A stretch of 25,894 bases of DNA from the IMG/VR virus record IMGVR_UViG_3300024273_000181, positions 1-25,894 of that record; one strand, written 5' to 3'. The stretch comes from a virus. Made by a program: the position numbers and the translations under genes. Within the stretch, counting starts at the first letter, position 1, and every line of letters begins with the position of its first letter. Shown piece after piece: positions 8,108 to 15,649 of this stretch. The notes beneath the pieces are model-generated. The model searched no databases. It was not told the origin of the DNA and saw nothing but the letters and a program-made list of their open reading frames with translations.

Positions 8108-8269
8108 ATGGCTAAATTTAAATGTGTGCATAGTGGTTGTGTTTATGAACTAACAGAGCCTGAAGCAATTGAGAACATGCGCCTTCATGCGGAATACAGC
8201 GAATTAGAAGAAGAGGCCCCGGTTGCTAAAGAAGCTCCAAAGCCAAAGCCTAAGAAGGAAGCTAAATGA
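8108..8269 (+). CDS. Small Lys/Glu-rich protein after the capsid gene
   Basis: A 53-residue protein starting MAKFKCVHSGCVYEL, with AAAAGGAAAA upstream. The N-terminal half has two cysteines (Cys6, Cys11). The C-terminus is a Pro/Lys/Ala tail (APKPKPKK) that looks disordered. The stop overlaps the next gene's ATG as ATGA. Small proteins of this layout are common directly downstream of phage capsid genes; the function is unknown to me. Confidence 0.75.
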   Translation: MAKFKCVHSGCVYELTEPEAIENMRLHAEYSELEEEAPVAKEAPKPKPKKEAK

Positions 8270-9813
8270 CTATCTACAGAGGACCCGGTGGAGGTGGTAA
8301 CGCCACAACAGACGCTGAGATTAATGCCTTAACTCTTCTAACAAACCAATCAGCAGCCTCCGCAGATGCTTCAATGGCTTCAGCCTCACAAGCAGCCACC
8401 AGCGCAGGCAACGCAGCTACCAGTGCCTCCGGAGCTTCCACAAGCGCCTCCGCAGCCTCTGGCAGTGCTTCTACGGCTTCTACGCAGGCTACCAACGCCT
8501 CCAACAGCGCATCCGCAGCTTCTACAAGCGCATCTAATGCCTCCACCAGTGAAACCAATGCAGCCAATAGCGCCTCCGCAGCAGCAGCTTCAGCTGCTTC
8601 TGTCAACGATGCCAATCTTGTCCACAAGACAGGGGATGAAACCATTGGTGGAATTAAAACATTCTCTTCTACAATTGTAGGGAGCGTATCCGGTAATGCA
8701 GCTACGGTTACAACCAATGCCAACCTTACAGGGGCTATCACCTCTGTAGGTAATGCAACTTCTTTAGGTTCGTTTACGTCTGCACAGCTTGCAGCAGCTC
8801 TCACGAATGAAACAGGGTCAGGCTCTAATGTCTTTTCTACGAGTCCTACACTAGTAACACCCACTCTTGGGGCTGCTTCAGTCACCTCGATCACCTTCGA
8901 CGACCTTTCAGTTCAGAACACAGCAGCCTCACCACAAATCACTACCATAGGTGCAACGGTTGCCGCAAGTGCGCTGACTATTACTCGCGCAGTAATCAGT
9001 CTTGCCTTTCGCTCTACGACTTTAGGCTCAGGGGCTGTCACGATAGTTACTGGAACTCCTGCTAACTTGGTTGTGCCAAGCACAGCTACGCTGGGAACAG
9101 TCTCGGCGGCTCAATCTCGAATCGTCGTCCTTGCGCTGAACAATGCAGGAACAATTGAGTTGGCAGTAGTCAACATCGCGGGCGGCAATGACCTGAGTGA
9201 GACTGGCGTTATCAGCACCACAGCGATTGCTGGGGGGTCTAACACCGCCAATGTTATCTACTCGACAACTGCCAGAACGGGTGTGGCTTATCGGGTGGTT
9301 GGCTATGTTGAAAGCACGCAAGCCACTGCTGGCACTTGGGCAACTGCACCCAGCACGGTACAAGGTGTAGGTGGTCAGGCTTTAATTAGACCATCAAGCG
9401 GGAGTATGGTTCGCCTGAATACAGGCAACGGATTTGGCTCAACCAATACTGTAATTCGTCGATTTACAAACGTAGTGACGAATCTAGGCGCCGATATTAC
9501 TTACGCTGATTCAGCCACGCTTGGTTCATCATTTGTTATCAATACTAGCGGAGTCTACGCCATAAGCTACAGCGATAGTTTTGCGGGGGGATCAGACATG
9601 GGGCTTTCTTTAAACAGCAATCAGCTTTCTACTGGAATTAACAGTATAACTGTTGCGGATAGGTTGGCTCACTCCCAAACAGCAAACGCAAGCACAATAA
9701 TGTTGGTATCTTGGACAGGATATTTAATTGTAGGTTCCATTATAAGACCACATGATGACACAAATGGTACTGGTTCTCGCCTTTCCCTTTTTACTATTTC
9801 AAGGGTGTCATAA
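8266..9813 (+). CDS. Tail fiber protein with Ala/Ser/Thr repeats
   Basis: A 515-residue modular fiber. Residues ~1-25 start with a Gly-rich patch. Residues ~25-115 are a low-complexity Ala/Ser/Thr/Asn stretch with heptad-like ASxxAS units typical of trimeric fiber shafts. Residues ~120-200 contain the common NAATVTTNANLTGAITSVGN fiber motif. Residues ~235-375 form a beta module often shared among proteobacterial phage fibers. The C-terminal ~135 residues resemble a C1q/TNF-like receptor-binding head. The start overlaps the preceding stop (ATGA). Base composition changes around 8960-9380, which suggests the middle module was exchanged between phages. Receptor recognition is inferred from this architecture. 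Confidence 0.85.
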   Translation: MTIYRGPGGGGNATTDAEINALTLLTNQSAASADASMASASQAATSAGNAATSASGASTSASAASGSASTASTQATNASNSASAASTSASNASTSETNAANSASAAAASAASVNDANLVHKTGDETIGGIKTFSSTIVGSVSGNAATVTTNANLTGAITSVGNATSLGSFTSAQLAAALTNETGSGSNVFSTSPTLVTPTLGAASVTSITFDDLSVQNTAASPQITTIGATVAASALTITRAVISLAFRSTTLGSGAVTIVTGTPANLVVPSTATLGTVSAAQSRIVVLALNNAGTIELAVVNIAGGNDLSETGVISTTAIAGGSNTANVIYSTTARTGVAYRVVGYVESTQATAGTWATAPSTVQGVGGQALIRPSSGSMVRLNTGNGFGSTNTVIRRFTNVVTNLGADITYADSATLGSSFVINTSGVYAISYSDSFAGGSDMGLSLNSNQLSTGINSITVADRLAHSQTANASTIMLVSWTGYLIVGSIIRPHDDTNGTGSRLSLFTISRVS

Positions 9814-10104
9814 ATGTATTATTTTAAAGACTCAGGAGATGGATTTTATGCCCTTGCCGACTTATCCATTAAGGTTCCAGAAAGTTACGTATCAATCACT
9901 TCAGAAGAGGCGTTGGCATTACAAACAGCCCCCCCAGTGCACACATACCAAGAACTCCGTGCAGCAGCTTATCCTCCTATTGGCGACCAATTAGATGCCA
10001 TGTGGAAGGGTTTGGCGTCTAGTGGGATAGCGTTAGGCGCAGACGGCGAAAACATGCTAAACGCCATTAAAGAAGTCAAGATTAGCTACCCAAAGAATGG
10101 TTAA
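9814..10104 (+). CDS. Tail fiber-associated small protein (assembly or chaperone type)
   Basis: A 96-residue protein that begins MYYFKDSGDGFYAL and contains YPPIGDQLDAMWKG near residue 62. This P-x-I-G-D-Q-L-D-x-x-W-K motif is typical of short proteins encoded directly after phage tail fibers, many annotated as tail fiber assembly or hypothetical tail proteins. AAGGGTG precedes the ATG, which directly follows the fiber stop. The C-terminus EVKISYPKNG resembles the end of the next gene's product (DVKAEYPKP), which matters for how that HNH gene arrived. The precise function is not determined. Confidence 0.65.
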   Translation: MYYFKDSGDGFYALADLSIKVPESYVSITSEEALALQTAPPVHTYQELRAAAYPPIGDQLDAMWKGLASSGIALGADGENMLNAIKEVKISYPKNG

Positions 10105-10735
10105 TTCTACGAAACGGCTAACGTATCAGTATGTTCATAGCTACATCTCTTTGCAGGGTTATTCTCTGGTTTCTGATGAGTATGTAAACAGTACAACCAA
10201 GATGTCAATTAAATGCAATAAAGGCCACAGCTATGATGTTAAGTTTAATCTGTTCCAACAAGGAAAGCGCTGCCCAAGCTGTAAGGCAGAGGATGCATCA
10301 ATAAGAATGCGTGGGCACGGAAATCCACAATACGGCATGGTTGAAAACCTTTCTCCCAGATGGAATGTTGAAAGAACAACGGTAGATAGAAATGATGAAC
10401 GTAAAACACACTCGTATACTCAATTCAGGAATCAAGTTTTTGAAAGAGATAAATACAGTTGTGTTAAGTGTGGGGATAGCACAGGTGGAAATCTTGTAGT
10501 CCATCATTTATTTAACCATAAAGACTATCCCGAAGTTAGAGTGGATCGCAGAAATGGCGTAACTCTATGTGGTGGCTGTCATAAATCTTTTCATTCTGAG
10601 TACGGGTATGGAGAGAATGACGGGTTTAGAACAGTAACATTTATTGGAGAGCGCATGTTTAATAAAGTAAGGCAAGCTGAAGCGGCTATGAAGCAGACCA
10701 TCCTTGACGTTAAAGCGGAGTACCCAAAGCCATGA
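10097..10735 (+). CDS. HNH homing endonuclease with zinc ribbon and captured tail
   Basis: A 212-residue nuclease. An N-terminal zinc-binding region has Cys40-x3-His44 and Cys59-x2-Cys62. Residues ~73-89 (GHGNPQYGMVENLSPRW) match the NUMOD3 type of DNA-binding motif found in homing endonucleases. The HNH domain has Cys122-x2-Cys125, His136-His137, Asn153, and Cys158-x2-Cys161-His162. The last ~28 residues lie outside the nuclease and end DVKAEYPKP, like the ends of fiber-associated proteins. The gene overlaps its upstream neighbour by 8 nt and its downstream neighbour by ATGA. The DNA is more AT-rich than the surrounding virion genes, as expected for a recently arrived mobile gene. Confidence 0.9.
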   Translation: MVNSTKRLTYQYVHSYISLQGYSLVSDEYVNSTTKMSIKCNKGHSYDVKFNLFQQGKRCPSCKAEDASIRMRGHGNPQYGMVENLSPRWNVERTTVDRNDERKTHSYTQFRNQVFERDKYSCVKCGDSTGGNLVVHHLFNHKDYPEVRVDRRNGVTLCGGCHKSFHSEYGYGENDGFRTVTFIGERMFNKVRQAEAAMKQTILDVKAEYPKP

Positions 10736-11079
10736 ACCATATTAACCTTTTCTATGCTGTCTTAATTGGCCTCGGAAGCACCTACGCCTTATGGATTTTC
10801 TATCTAGCCGTAATGAATTTAAAACGTGCCAAGGACGCAGGGCAGCTAACCACAACTGCGAAGGCTCTAGGCTATCCTGTCCTCATTGTTGGTTACTTAT
10901 TGGACTGCTTTGTTAACTTCACAGTGATGACGGTGCTTCTGCTCGAGATTCCACAAGAAACTACGGTGACTTCACGCCTCAGTCGTCACTTGAATGAAGG
11001 CGGAGGATGGAGGAAAGCAATTGCTGCTTGGGCGGCTCCTCTTCTCAATCCGTTCGATCCCAGCGGGGCCCATCTATAA
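10732..11079 (+). CDS. Membrane protein with two transmembrane segments
   Basis: A 115-residue protein with two strongly hydrophobic helices (about residues 4-27 and 45-70) separated by a short basic loop (LKRAKDAGQ), then a soluble tail ending WAAPLLNPFDPSGAHL. The pattern predicts an inner-membrane hairpin. It starts inside the stop of the HNH gene (ATGA) and overlaps the next start (TAATG). A holin or antiholin role is possible, but a better holin candidate lies next to the lysozyme at 18981, so I leave the function open. Confidence 0.7.
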   Translation: MNHINLFYAVLIGLGSTYALWIFYLAVMNLKRAKDAGQLTTTAKALGYPVLIVGYLLDCFVNFTVMTVLLLEIPQETTVTSRLSRHLNEGGGWRKAIAAWAAPLLNPFDPSGAHL

Positions 11080-11312
11080 TGGAAGACCAAACAATCATTA
11101 ACGCTGTCCTCGGAAGCATTGCTTCTGTGACGGGCTGGTTTGCTAGAGAGCTTTGGTCTGCTGTGCAAACTCTGAAGGATGACCTCTATAAGATCAGGGA
11201 AGACTTGGCTAAGAACTACATTCCAAAGGATGAGTTTGCAGCCTTCAAAGGAGAACTATTCACTCTGCTTCATCGAATAGAAGATAAAATAGAAAAGAAG
11301 GAAGATAAATAA
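11079..11312 (+). CDS. Small coiled-coil protein with hydrophobic N-terminus
   Basis: A 77-residue protein starting MEDQTIINAVLGSIASV. The ATG at 11079 overlaps the previous TAA; an in-frame upstream start at 11007 would lie deep inside the preceding gene and adds unlikely sequence. The first ~20 residues could be a membrane or amphipathic helix. Residues 24-77 are charged with heptad spacing (ELWSAVQTLKDDLYKIRED) and look like a coiled coil. The stop overlaps the next start (TAATG). Function unknown; the membrane-plus-coil layout next to a membrane protein hints at joint action. Confidence 0.7.
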   Translation: MEDQTIINAVLGSIASVTGWFARELWSAVQTLKDDLYKIREDLAKNYIPKDEFAAFKGELFTLLHRIEDKIEKKEDK

Positions 11313-11971
11313 TGGCCCTCCCCTCATACCTCTCACTTGTTAACGACGTGCTTATTCGCCTGCGAGAGCCAGAGGTGACAACCGTTAATGAGAATGTGTT
11401 GTCTAAGCTTGTAGGTAAGTTTATTAGCGATTCTAAACGAACTGTAGAGGATTCCTATAACTGGAATGCTTTGTGTACAACCCTCACAGCAACTACAACA
11501 GCAGGTGTTTTCAATTATGCTTTGGTAGGCACCGATAGCCGCTTTAAAGTTATTGAGGTTTTTAACGCCACAGATCGCTATTTCCTACAACCGAAGTCAA
11601 GCAGGCAGATGACGGAGAACTTCATTAGCTCTCCAACGGCTCAGCTTGGCGCCCCCACCTATTACAACTTCAACGGGGTGGACAATAACGGAGACACGCA
11701 GGTAGATTTGTTCCCTGTTCCTCAGCAAGCCTACACCATCTTCTTTAACCTCTATGTTCCTCAAACAGAGCTTCGCCTAGACGGAGACACAATGTTGGTT
11801 CCTAAAGAGCCTGTAGTGCTTCTCGCGCTGGCGCGCTCGCTGGTTGAGCGAGGAGAGGATGGAGGTTTGACAAACTCAGAAGCCTACGCTATGTATAAGG
11901 CATGTCTTTCTGACTACATTTCAATTGAGTCCTCTCGCTATGTTGAAGAGGAATGCTGGGTAGGGACCTAA
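11312..11971 (+). CDS. Head-tail adaptor (tail tubular A-like)
   Basis: A 219-residue protein. The N-terminal ~60 residues are helical with SYLSLVNDVLIRL and a YNWNAL motif, and the remainder is mixed beta and helix, ending with an acidic helix. This pattern is that of adaptor proteins which sit below the portal in podophages (T7 gp11 or P22 gp4 role). It is encoded immediately before a large putative tail hub protein, a pairing seen in podophage genomes. The assignment is by layout and N-terminal pattern rather than a diagnostic motif. Start and stop overlap neighbours as TAATG. Confidence 0.7.
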   Translation: MALPSYLSLVNDVLIRLREPEVTTVNENVLSKLVGKFISDSKRTVEDSYNWNALCTTLTATTTAGVFNYALVGTDSRFKVIEVFNATDRYFLQPKSSRQMTENFISSPTAQLGAPTYYNFNGVDNNGDTQVDLFPVPQQAYTIFFNLYVPQTELRLDGDTMLVPKEPVVLLALARSLVERGEDGGLTNSEAYAMYKACLSDYISIESSRYVEEECWVGT

Positions 11972-13512
11972 TGGCACAACCAATTCAAACCTTTAGTATT
12001 TCGGCTCCGGGCTTCTACGGCCTGAACACGCAAGACTCTTCCCTTGACCTTGCGCAGGGCTATGCCTTGGTAGCTAACAATGCTGTCATTGACCAGTATG
12101 GCCGCATTGGTGCTCGGCAGGGCTGGGTTAAAGCAAGCGCTACATCTACGGCTTTAAACACCTCTGATGTTAAAGCCATTGCTCAGCTTGTAACCACTGA
12201 CGGCTCTGAGTGGACAGTGTGTACAGGAAATAACAAACTGTTTAAGCTTGTAAGCGGTGTGCTGACAGAGCTAACATACGGAGGCGGAGGCACTGCTCCT
12301 ACGATTACAGACAGTAACTGGCAGCTTGTAACCCTCAACCAGTGTGTGTATTTCTTCCAAGAAGGACATTCTCCTCTAGTGTTTGCTCCGGGTGTGTCTA
12401 CGACAACCTACAGACGCATCTCTGAGCAGGCAGGCTCTGTAGGCACTGTCCCTAGTGCTGATGTAGCTTTGAGTGCCTATGGGAGATTGTGGGCTGCTTC
12501 GTCCACAACGAATAAGAATGTGGTTTCTTTCTCCGACATCCTTGCTGGGCAGGTATGGAGTACTGGAACGGCTGGTTCCTTGGATGTGTCTACGGTGTGG
12601 CCTAATGGCTCAGACACCATCACAGGGCTTGGCGCACATAACGGCTTCTTGTTCATCTTTGGCAGGTCTTCTATTCTTGTCTATTCAGGAGCTATTTCTC
12701 CTGCTGCTATGGCCTTAGCTGACACCATCACAGGTATTGGCTGCATTGCACGAGACACCATTCAGAATACAGGTAGTGACATCATCTTCTTGTCTGATAC
12801 AGGGGTGAGAAGTATTCTCCGAACCGTACAAGAGAAGAGTGCTCCTTTTAGAGATTTGAGTAAGAATGTACGTAACGATCTTATGAGGGCTGTGCAGGGC
12901 GAAACGGCTAAAACAATCAAGAGTATTTACAATCCCTTTGAAAGCTTCTACCTACTAACCTTTCCAGTGCTCCAGCAGGTTTATTGCTTTGATATGAAGC
13001 AGGCTCTTCCTGATGGGGCTGCCCGTGTCACTACATGGGACTCAATACAACCGCTGTCCTTTTGCTACTTGCGTAATAAAACAATGCTTATTGGTAAACC
13101 GGGATATATCGGAGCTTATACAGGTAATCTAGACTACACAAGTAGTTACCGCTTCCAGTATTTCACCAACCATACCGACTTGGGGGCACCTTCTGTAACT
13201 TCGGTTCTTAAGCGATTGCAAGTTGTCGTTATTGGAGGAACAAGCCAGCAAGTTATTATGAAGTGGGGCTACGACTTCTCAGGTAATTATCTTTCTCAAT
13301 CTGCTGCAATTCCTGCTCAAGGGGTTGACTATTACGGAGTTGCGGAGTATAATGTAGGTGTATATAGTCCGGGAACTTCCCTACAAACACTAACTGCCTA
13401 CCCTACTGGAGCAGGTAAAATCATTCAAACAGGCTATGAGTCAGAGATTAAGGGTGCTCCTTTGAGCATACAAAAAATAGAAATCATGGCAAAGAACGGG
13501 AAACTTCAATAA
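11971..13512 (+). CDS. Tail hub / nozzle-like structural protein
   Basis: A 513-residue, beta-strand-rich protein with repeated short segments ending in aromatic and Gly residues (GRIGARQGW near residue 50, several YFxxGHSPLVF-like repeats), suggesting a propeller-like fold. Proteins of this size following the adaptor fill the nozzle or DNA-stabilisation role (T7 gp12 or P22 gp10). It is shorter than T7 gp12, nearer to P22 gp10. The start at 11971 (MAQPIQTF) overlaps the preceding TAA; an in-frame start at 11953 would add six residues and is less likely. Exact family membership is unproven. Confidence 0.7.
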   Translation: MAQPIQTFSISAPGFYGLNTQDSSLDLAQGYALVANNAVIDQYGRIGARQGWVKASATSTALNTSDVKAIAQLVTTDGSEWTVCTGNNKLFKLVSGVLTELTYGGGGTAPTITDSNWQLVTLNQCVYFFQEGHSPLVFAPGVSTTTYRRISEQAGSVGTVPSADVALSAYGRLWAASSTTNKNVVSFSDILAGQVWSTGTAGSLDVSTVWPNGSDTITGLGAHNGFLFIFGRSSILVYSGAISPAAMALADTITGIGCIARDTIQNTGSDIIFLSDTGVRSILRTVQEKSAPFRDLSKNVRNDLMRAVQGETAKTIKSIYNPFESFYLLTFPVLQQVYCFDMKQALPDGAARVTTWDSIQPLSFCYLRNKTMLIGKPGYIGAYTGNLDYTSSYRFQYFTNHTDLGAPSVTSVLKRLQVVVIGGTSQQVIMKWGYDFSGNYLSQSAAIPAQGVDYYGVAEYNVGVYSPGTSLQTLTAYPTGAGKIIQTGYESEIKGAPLSIQKIEIMAKNGKLQ

Positions 13513-13549
13513 TGTTTCTCTTAAATAAAACACAGATTGGGGTATTAAA

Positions 13550-14284
13550 TTGACAGAATACGTAAAGGCCACTTCGTTTGCCTCCAAAGACACACTAGCA
13601 CAAGGGAACCCTTTGAAGATTGTCAAAGGAACCGAGATTGATACGGAGTTTAATAACATTGCAGTTGCTGTTGCTACGAAGGCAGACCTGCTGAGCCCTG
13701 TGTTCACAGGAACCCCCACAGCAGCAACAGCAGCCACGGGGACAAGCTCTACGCAGCTGGCAACCACGGCCTTTGCTACAGCAGCTATCAGCCCCTTCAC
13801 AGGTAGTATGCTTATGTGGCCTACAGCAACTCCCCCTTCTGGCTTCCTCCTCTGTAATGGTCAGTTGGTTAGTCGGGCTTCTTATTCAGCTTTGTTTGCC
13901 ATTGTAGGGGTGTTGTTTGGTGCTGGGGATGGCTCTACAACCTTCACGCTTCCTGACTACCGTGACCGGATGCCTGTTGGTGCGGGTACAACCTACTCAG
14001 CTAATAGCTTAGGCGGGTCTAAAGACGCCATTGTTGTTAGCCACACACACACAGCAACTGTAACTGATCCTTCCCACGTACATGGATCAGCAGCGGGTAG
14101 CGGTTTCTTATCAAACGGTGGCGGTGAAGTACTTGGTGGTGGTGGCGATGTTACTTTTAGTCGTCCTTCTACTACAGCAGCAGCCTTTACGGGTATCTCA
14201 GTAACCAACGCATCCGCAGGCTCCAGTGGCACAAACGCCAACCTGCCTCCCTATCTTGGTATTTTCTTTATTATTAAGACCTAA
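13550..14284 (+). CDS. Tail fiber with phage tail collar domain, TTG start
   Basis: A 244-residue fiber or tail-tip protein. Residues 1-50 (starting TEYVKAT after the initiator) form an attachment-type N-terminus that is conserved in podophage fibers, which supports the TTG start at 13550. Residues ~50-80 are the Thr/Ala-rich TPTAATAATGTSSTQLATTAFA segment common in fibers. Residues ~84-145 match the phage tail collar domain (PSGFLLCNGQLVSRASYSAL, then FTLPDYRDRMPVGAG). The rest is Gly/Ser-rich with a His-x-His (HTHTATVTDPSHVHG) metal-binding pattern seen in trimeric needle domains. The ribosome binding site is weak (GGGG). A 37-bp gap separates it from the hub gene. Confidence 0.88.
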   Translation: MTEYVKATSFASKDTLAQGNPLKIVKGTEIDTEFNNIAVAVATKADLLSPVFTGTPTAATAATGTSSTQLATTAFATAAISPFTGSMLMWPTATPPSGFLLCNGQLVSRASYSALFAIVGVLFGAGDGSTTFTLPDYRDRMPVGAGTTYSANSLGGSKDAIVVSHTHTATVTDPSHVHGSAAGSGFLSNGGGEVLGGGGDVTFSRPSTTAAAFTGISVTNASAGSSGTNANLPPYLGIFFIIKT

Positions 14285-14580
14285 TGAAAACACCAGTTAT
14301 TGTCTCTACTAATTACATCGTGTACTTGGAAGAACATGCTGGTGCTTCTTTCATCCATTGTGATTGCTTTGGGTGGACTAAAGCAATTAAGAAAGCTTTA
14401 ACAGGGGATTTTGATAAGCTTTTACAAATACACAGAAAGCCTATCTTTGCTGTGCATGAGTTAGAAGACACTAAACACTTGAAGTTTATAGAAATGATGG
14501 GCTTTGTGTTTTACAAAGACTTTGCAGGAACAGATACTAAAATGCGACAACTTTACGCAAGGAACTATAATGGGAATTGA
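14284..14580 (+). CDS. Small acetyltransferase-like phage protein
   Basis: A 98-residue protein whose second half (KPIFAVHELEDTKHLKFIEMMGFVFYKD) has the helix-then-strand pattern of the C-terminal part of GNAT-fold proteins, where a motif of the type KFIExxGF is common. In podophages, small GNAT-like proteins are encoded at the start of the internal virion gene cluster, which fits this position. A complete acetyl-CoA binding loop is not seen, so enzymatic activity is doubtful. It starts in the previous stop (TAATG), and the next gene begins 11 nt before its end. Confidence 0.5.
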   Translation: MKTPVIVSTNYIVYLEEHAGASFIHCDCFGWTKAIKKALTGDFDKLLQIHRKPIFAVHELEDTKHLKFIEMMGFVFYKDFAGTDTKMRQLYARNYNGN

Positions 14581-15640
14581 AGCAACACTTATCGGTGGAG
14601 GGGCCTCCCTCTTAGGCGGTGTCATGAGTGGAAATGCTGCAAAGAGCGCAGCAAGCACACAAGCAAACGCACAGCTAGAGAGCGCACGTATTGCTGCGGA
14701 GGCTCAACGCTTCCGACCAGTGGGGGTTACATCAGCCTTTGGTTCTAGCCAGTTTGGCACAGACGCTCAAGGCAATGTGAACTCCGCAGGCTACACCCTC
14801 TCTCCGGAGCTTGCGGCGCAGCGGGACGCTTTCATGGCTCAGATGGGCGGCTCTGGCATGGACTGGGCCAACCAAGCAGGACAGGCAGGACAAGGCTTGT
14901 TCAACCTCGGGCAGGGCTATCTGGCTCAAAGCCCTGAAGCAGCTGCTCAGCAGTGGCTCACCTCTCAGCAGGCAGCCTTGGCTCCGGGACAGGAACAACA
15001 GCTAGCGGGTATTCGTAACCAGCAGCAGCAACAAGGGCGCTCTGGTCTCGCTGTAGGCGCTACAGACGCTGGTGGCATGGGAGCCTCTAACCCAGAGCTT
15101 CAAGCCTATTACAACAGCATTGCTCAGACTAATCTAGGCTTGCAAGGGCAGGCTCAGGAGCAGGGACGAGCACAAACACAGTTTGGTCAAGGCCTTATGG
15201 GCAGTGGTATTGATCTTACTAGCCAAGGCTACAACCCGTATAAGACACAGTTTGGTTTGGCTCAGGGCTTGGAAGCTGCTGGTCAGGGCTCTCTAGACCT
15301 TGGGTTGAACATTGGTGGGCGAAGCACGCAAAGTAATCAAGACATTGGAAAGACGCTCTTCTCGGGTGGTATGAACGCAGCTAACACACAAGCACGAGCA
15401 AATGCCTATAGTCCTTGGGGAGATGCTTTCACATCTGCGGGTAGTAATCAACAGCTCCAAGATGCTTTTAGTAAAATGTTTGGGTCTTCCTCAACAGACA
15501 TGGCAGGCTTCCAGCAGCCCTACACGGCACCTACATACCAAGCATCAAATCCTTCTACCGCTTTGGGTACGGGGACATGGAGCCCTTCCTCGTCCTCTGG
15601 TTCATTGGGATCGGGAACATACAGCCCCTACGGCTATTAA
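14570..15640 (+). CDS. Internal virion protein I (putative)
   Basis: A 356-residue protein rich in Ala, Gly, Gln and Ser. The N-terminus has a Gly-rich hydrophobic segment (LIGGGASLLGGVMSGNAA, residues ~7-24) that could insert into membranes. The middle is Gln/Ala-rich helix, and the last ~60 residues are Ser/Thr/Pro/Gly-rich and probably unstructured. This composition is typical of ejected core proteins of podophages. The start at 14570 was preferred over the longer in-frame ATG at 14504 because it matches the internal-protein N-terminus and limits overlap to 11 nt. Role in DNA ejection is inferred from the position in a cluster of three such genes. Confidence 0.65.
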   Translation: MGIEATLIGGGASLLGGVMSGNAAKSAASTQANAQLESARIAAEAQRFRPVGVTSAFGSSQFGTDAQGNVNSAGYTLSPELAAQRDAFMAQMGGSGMDWANQAGQAGQGLFNLGQGYLAQSPEAAAQQWLTSQQAALAPGQEQQLAGIRNQQQQQGRSGLAVGATDAGGMGASNPELQAYYNSIAQTNLGLQGQAQEQGRAQTQFGQGLMGSGIDLTSQGYNPYKTQFGLAQGLEAAGQGSLDLGLNIGGRSTQSNQDIGKTLFSGGMNAANTQARANAYSPWGDAFTSAGSNQQLQDAFSKMFGSSSTDMAGFQQPYTAPTYQASNPSTALGTGTWSPSSSSGSLGSGTYSPYGY

Positions 15641-15649
15641 GGACTAATT

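Noticed and set aside
8274-8894. 206-codon open frame on the minus strand
   Set aside because: It is the antisense of the Ala/Ser/Thr repeats in the fiber gene; low complexity explains the open frame.
11867-11895. TTGACA within the adaptor gene as a promoter
   Set aside because: At 17 bp only TATGTA (three matches) is found; it is inside coding sequence with codon-consistent bases.
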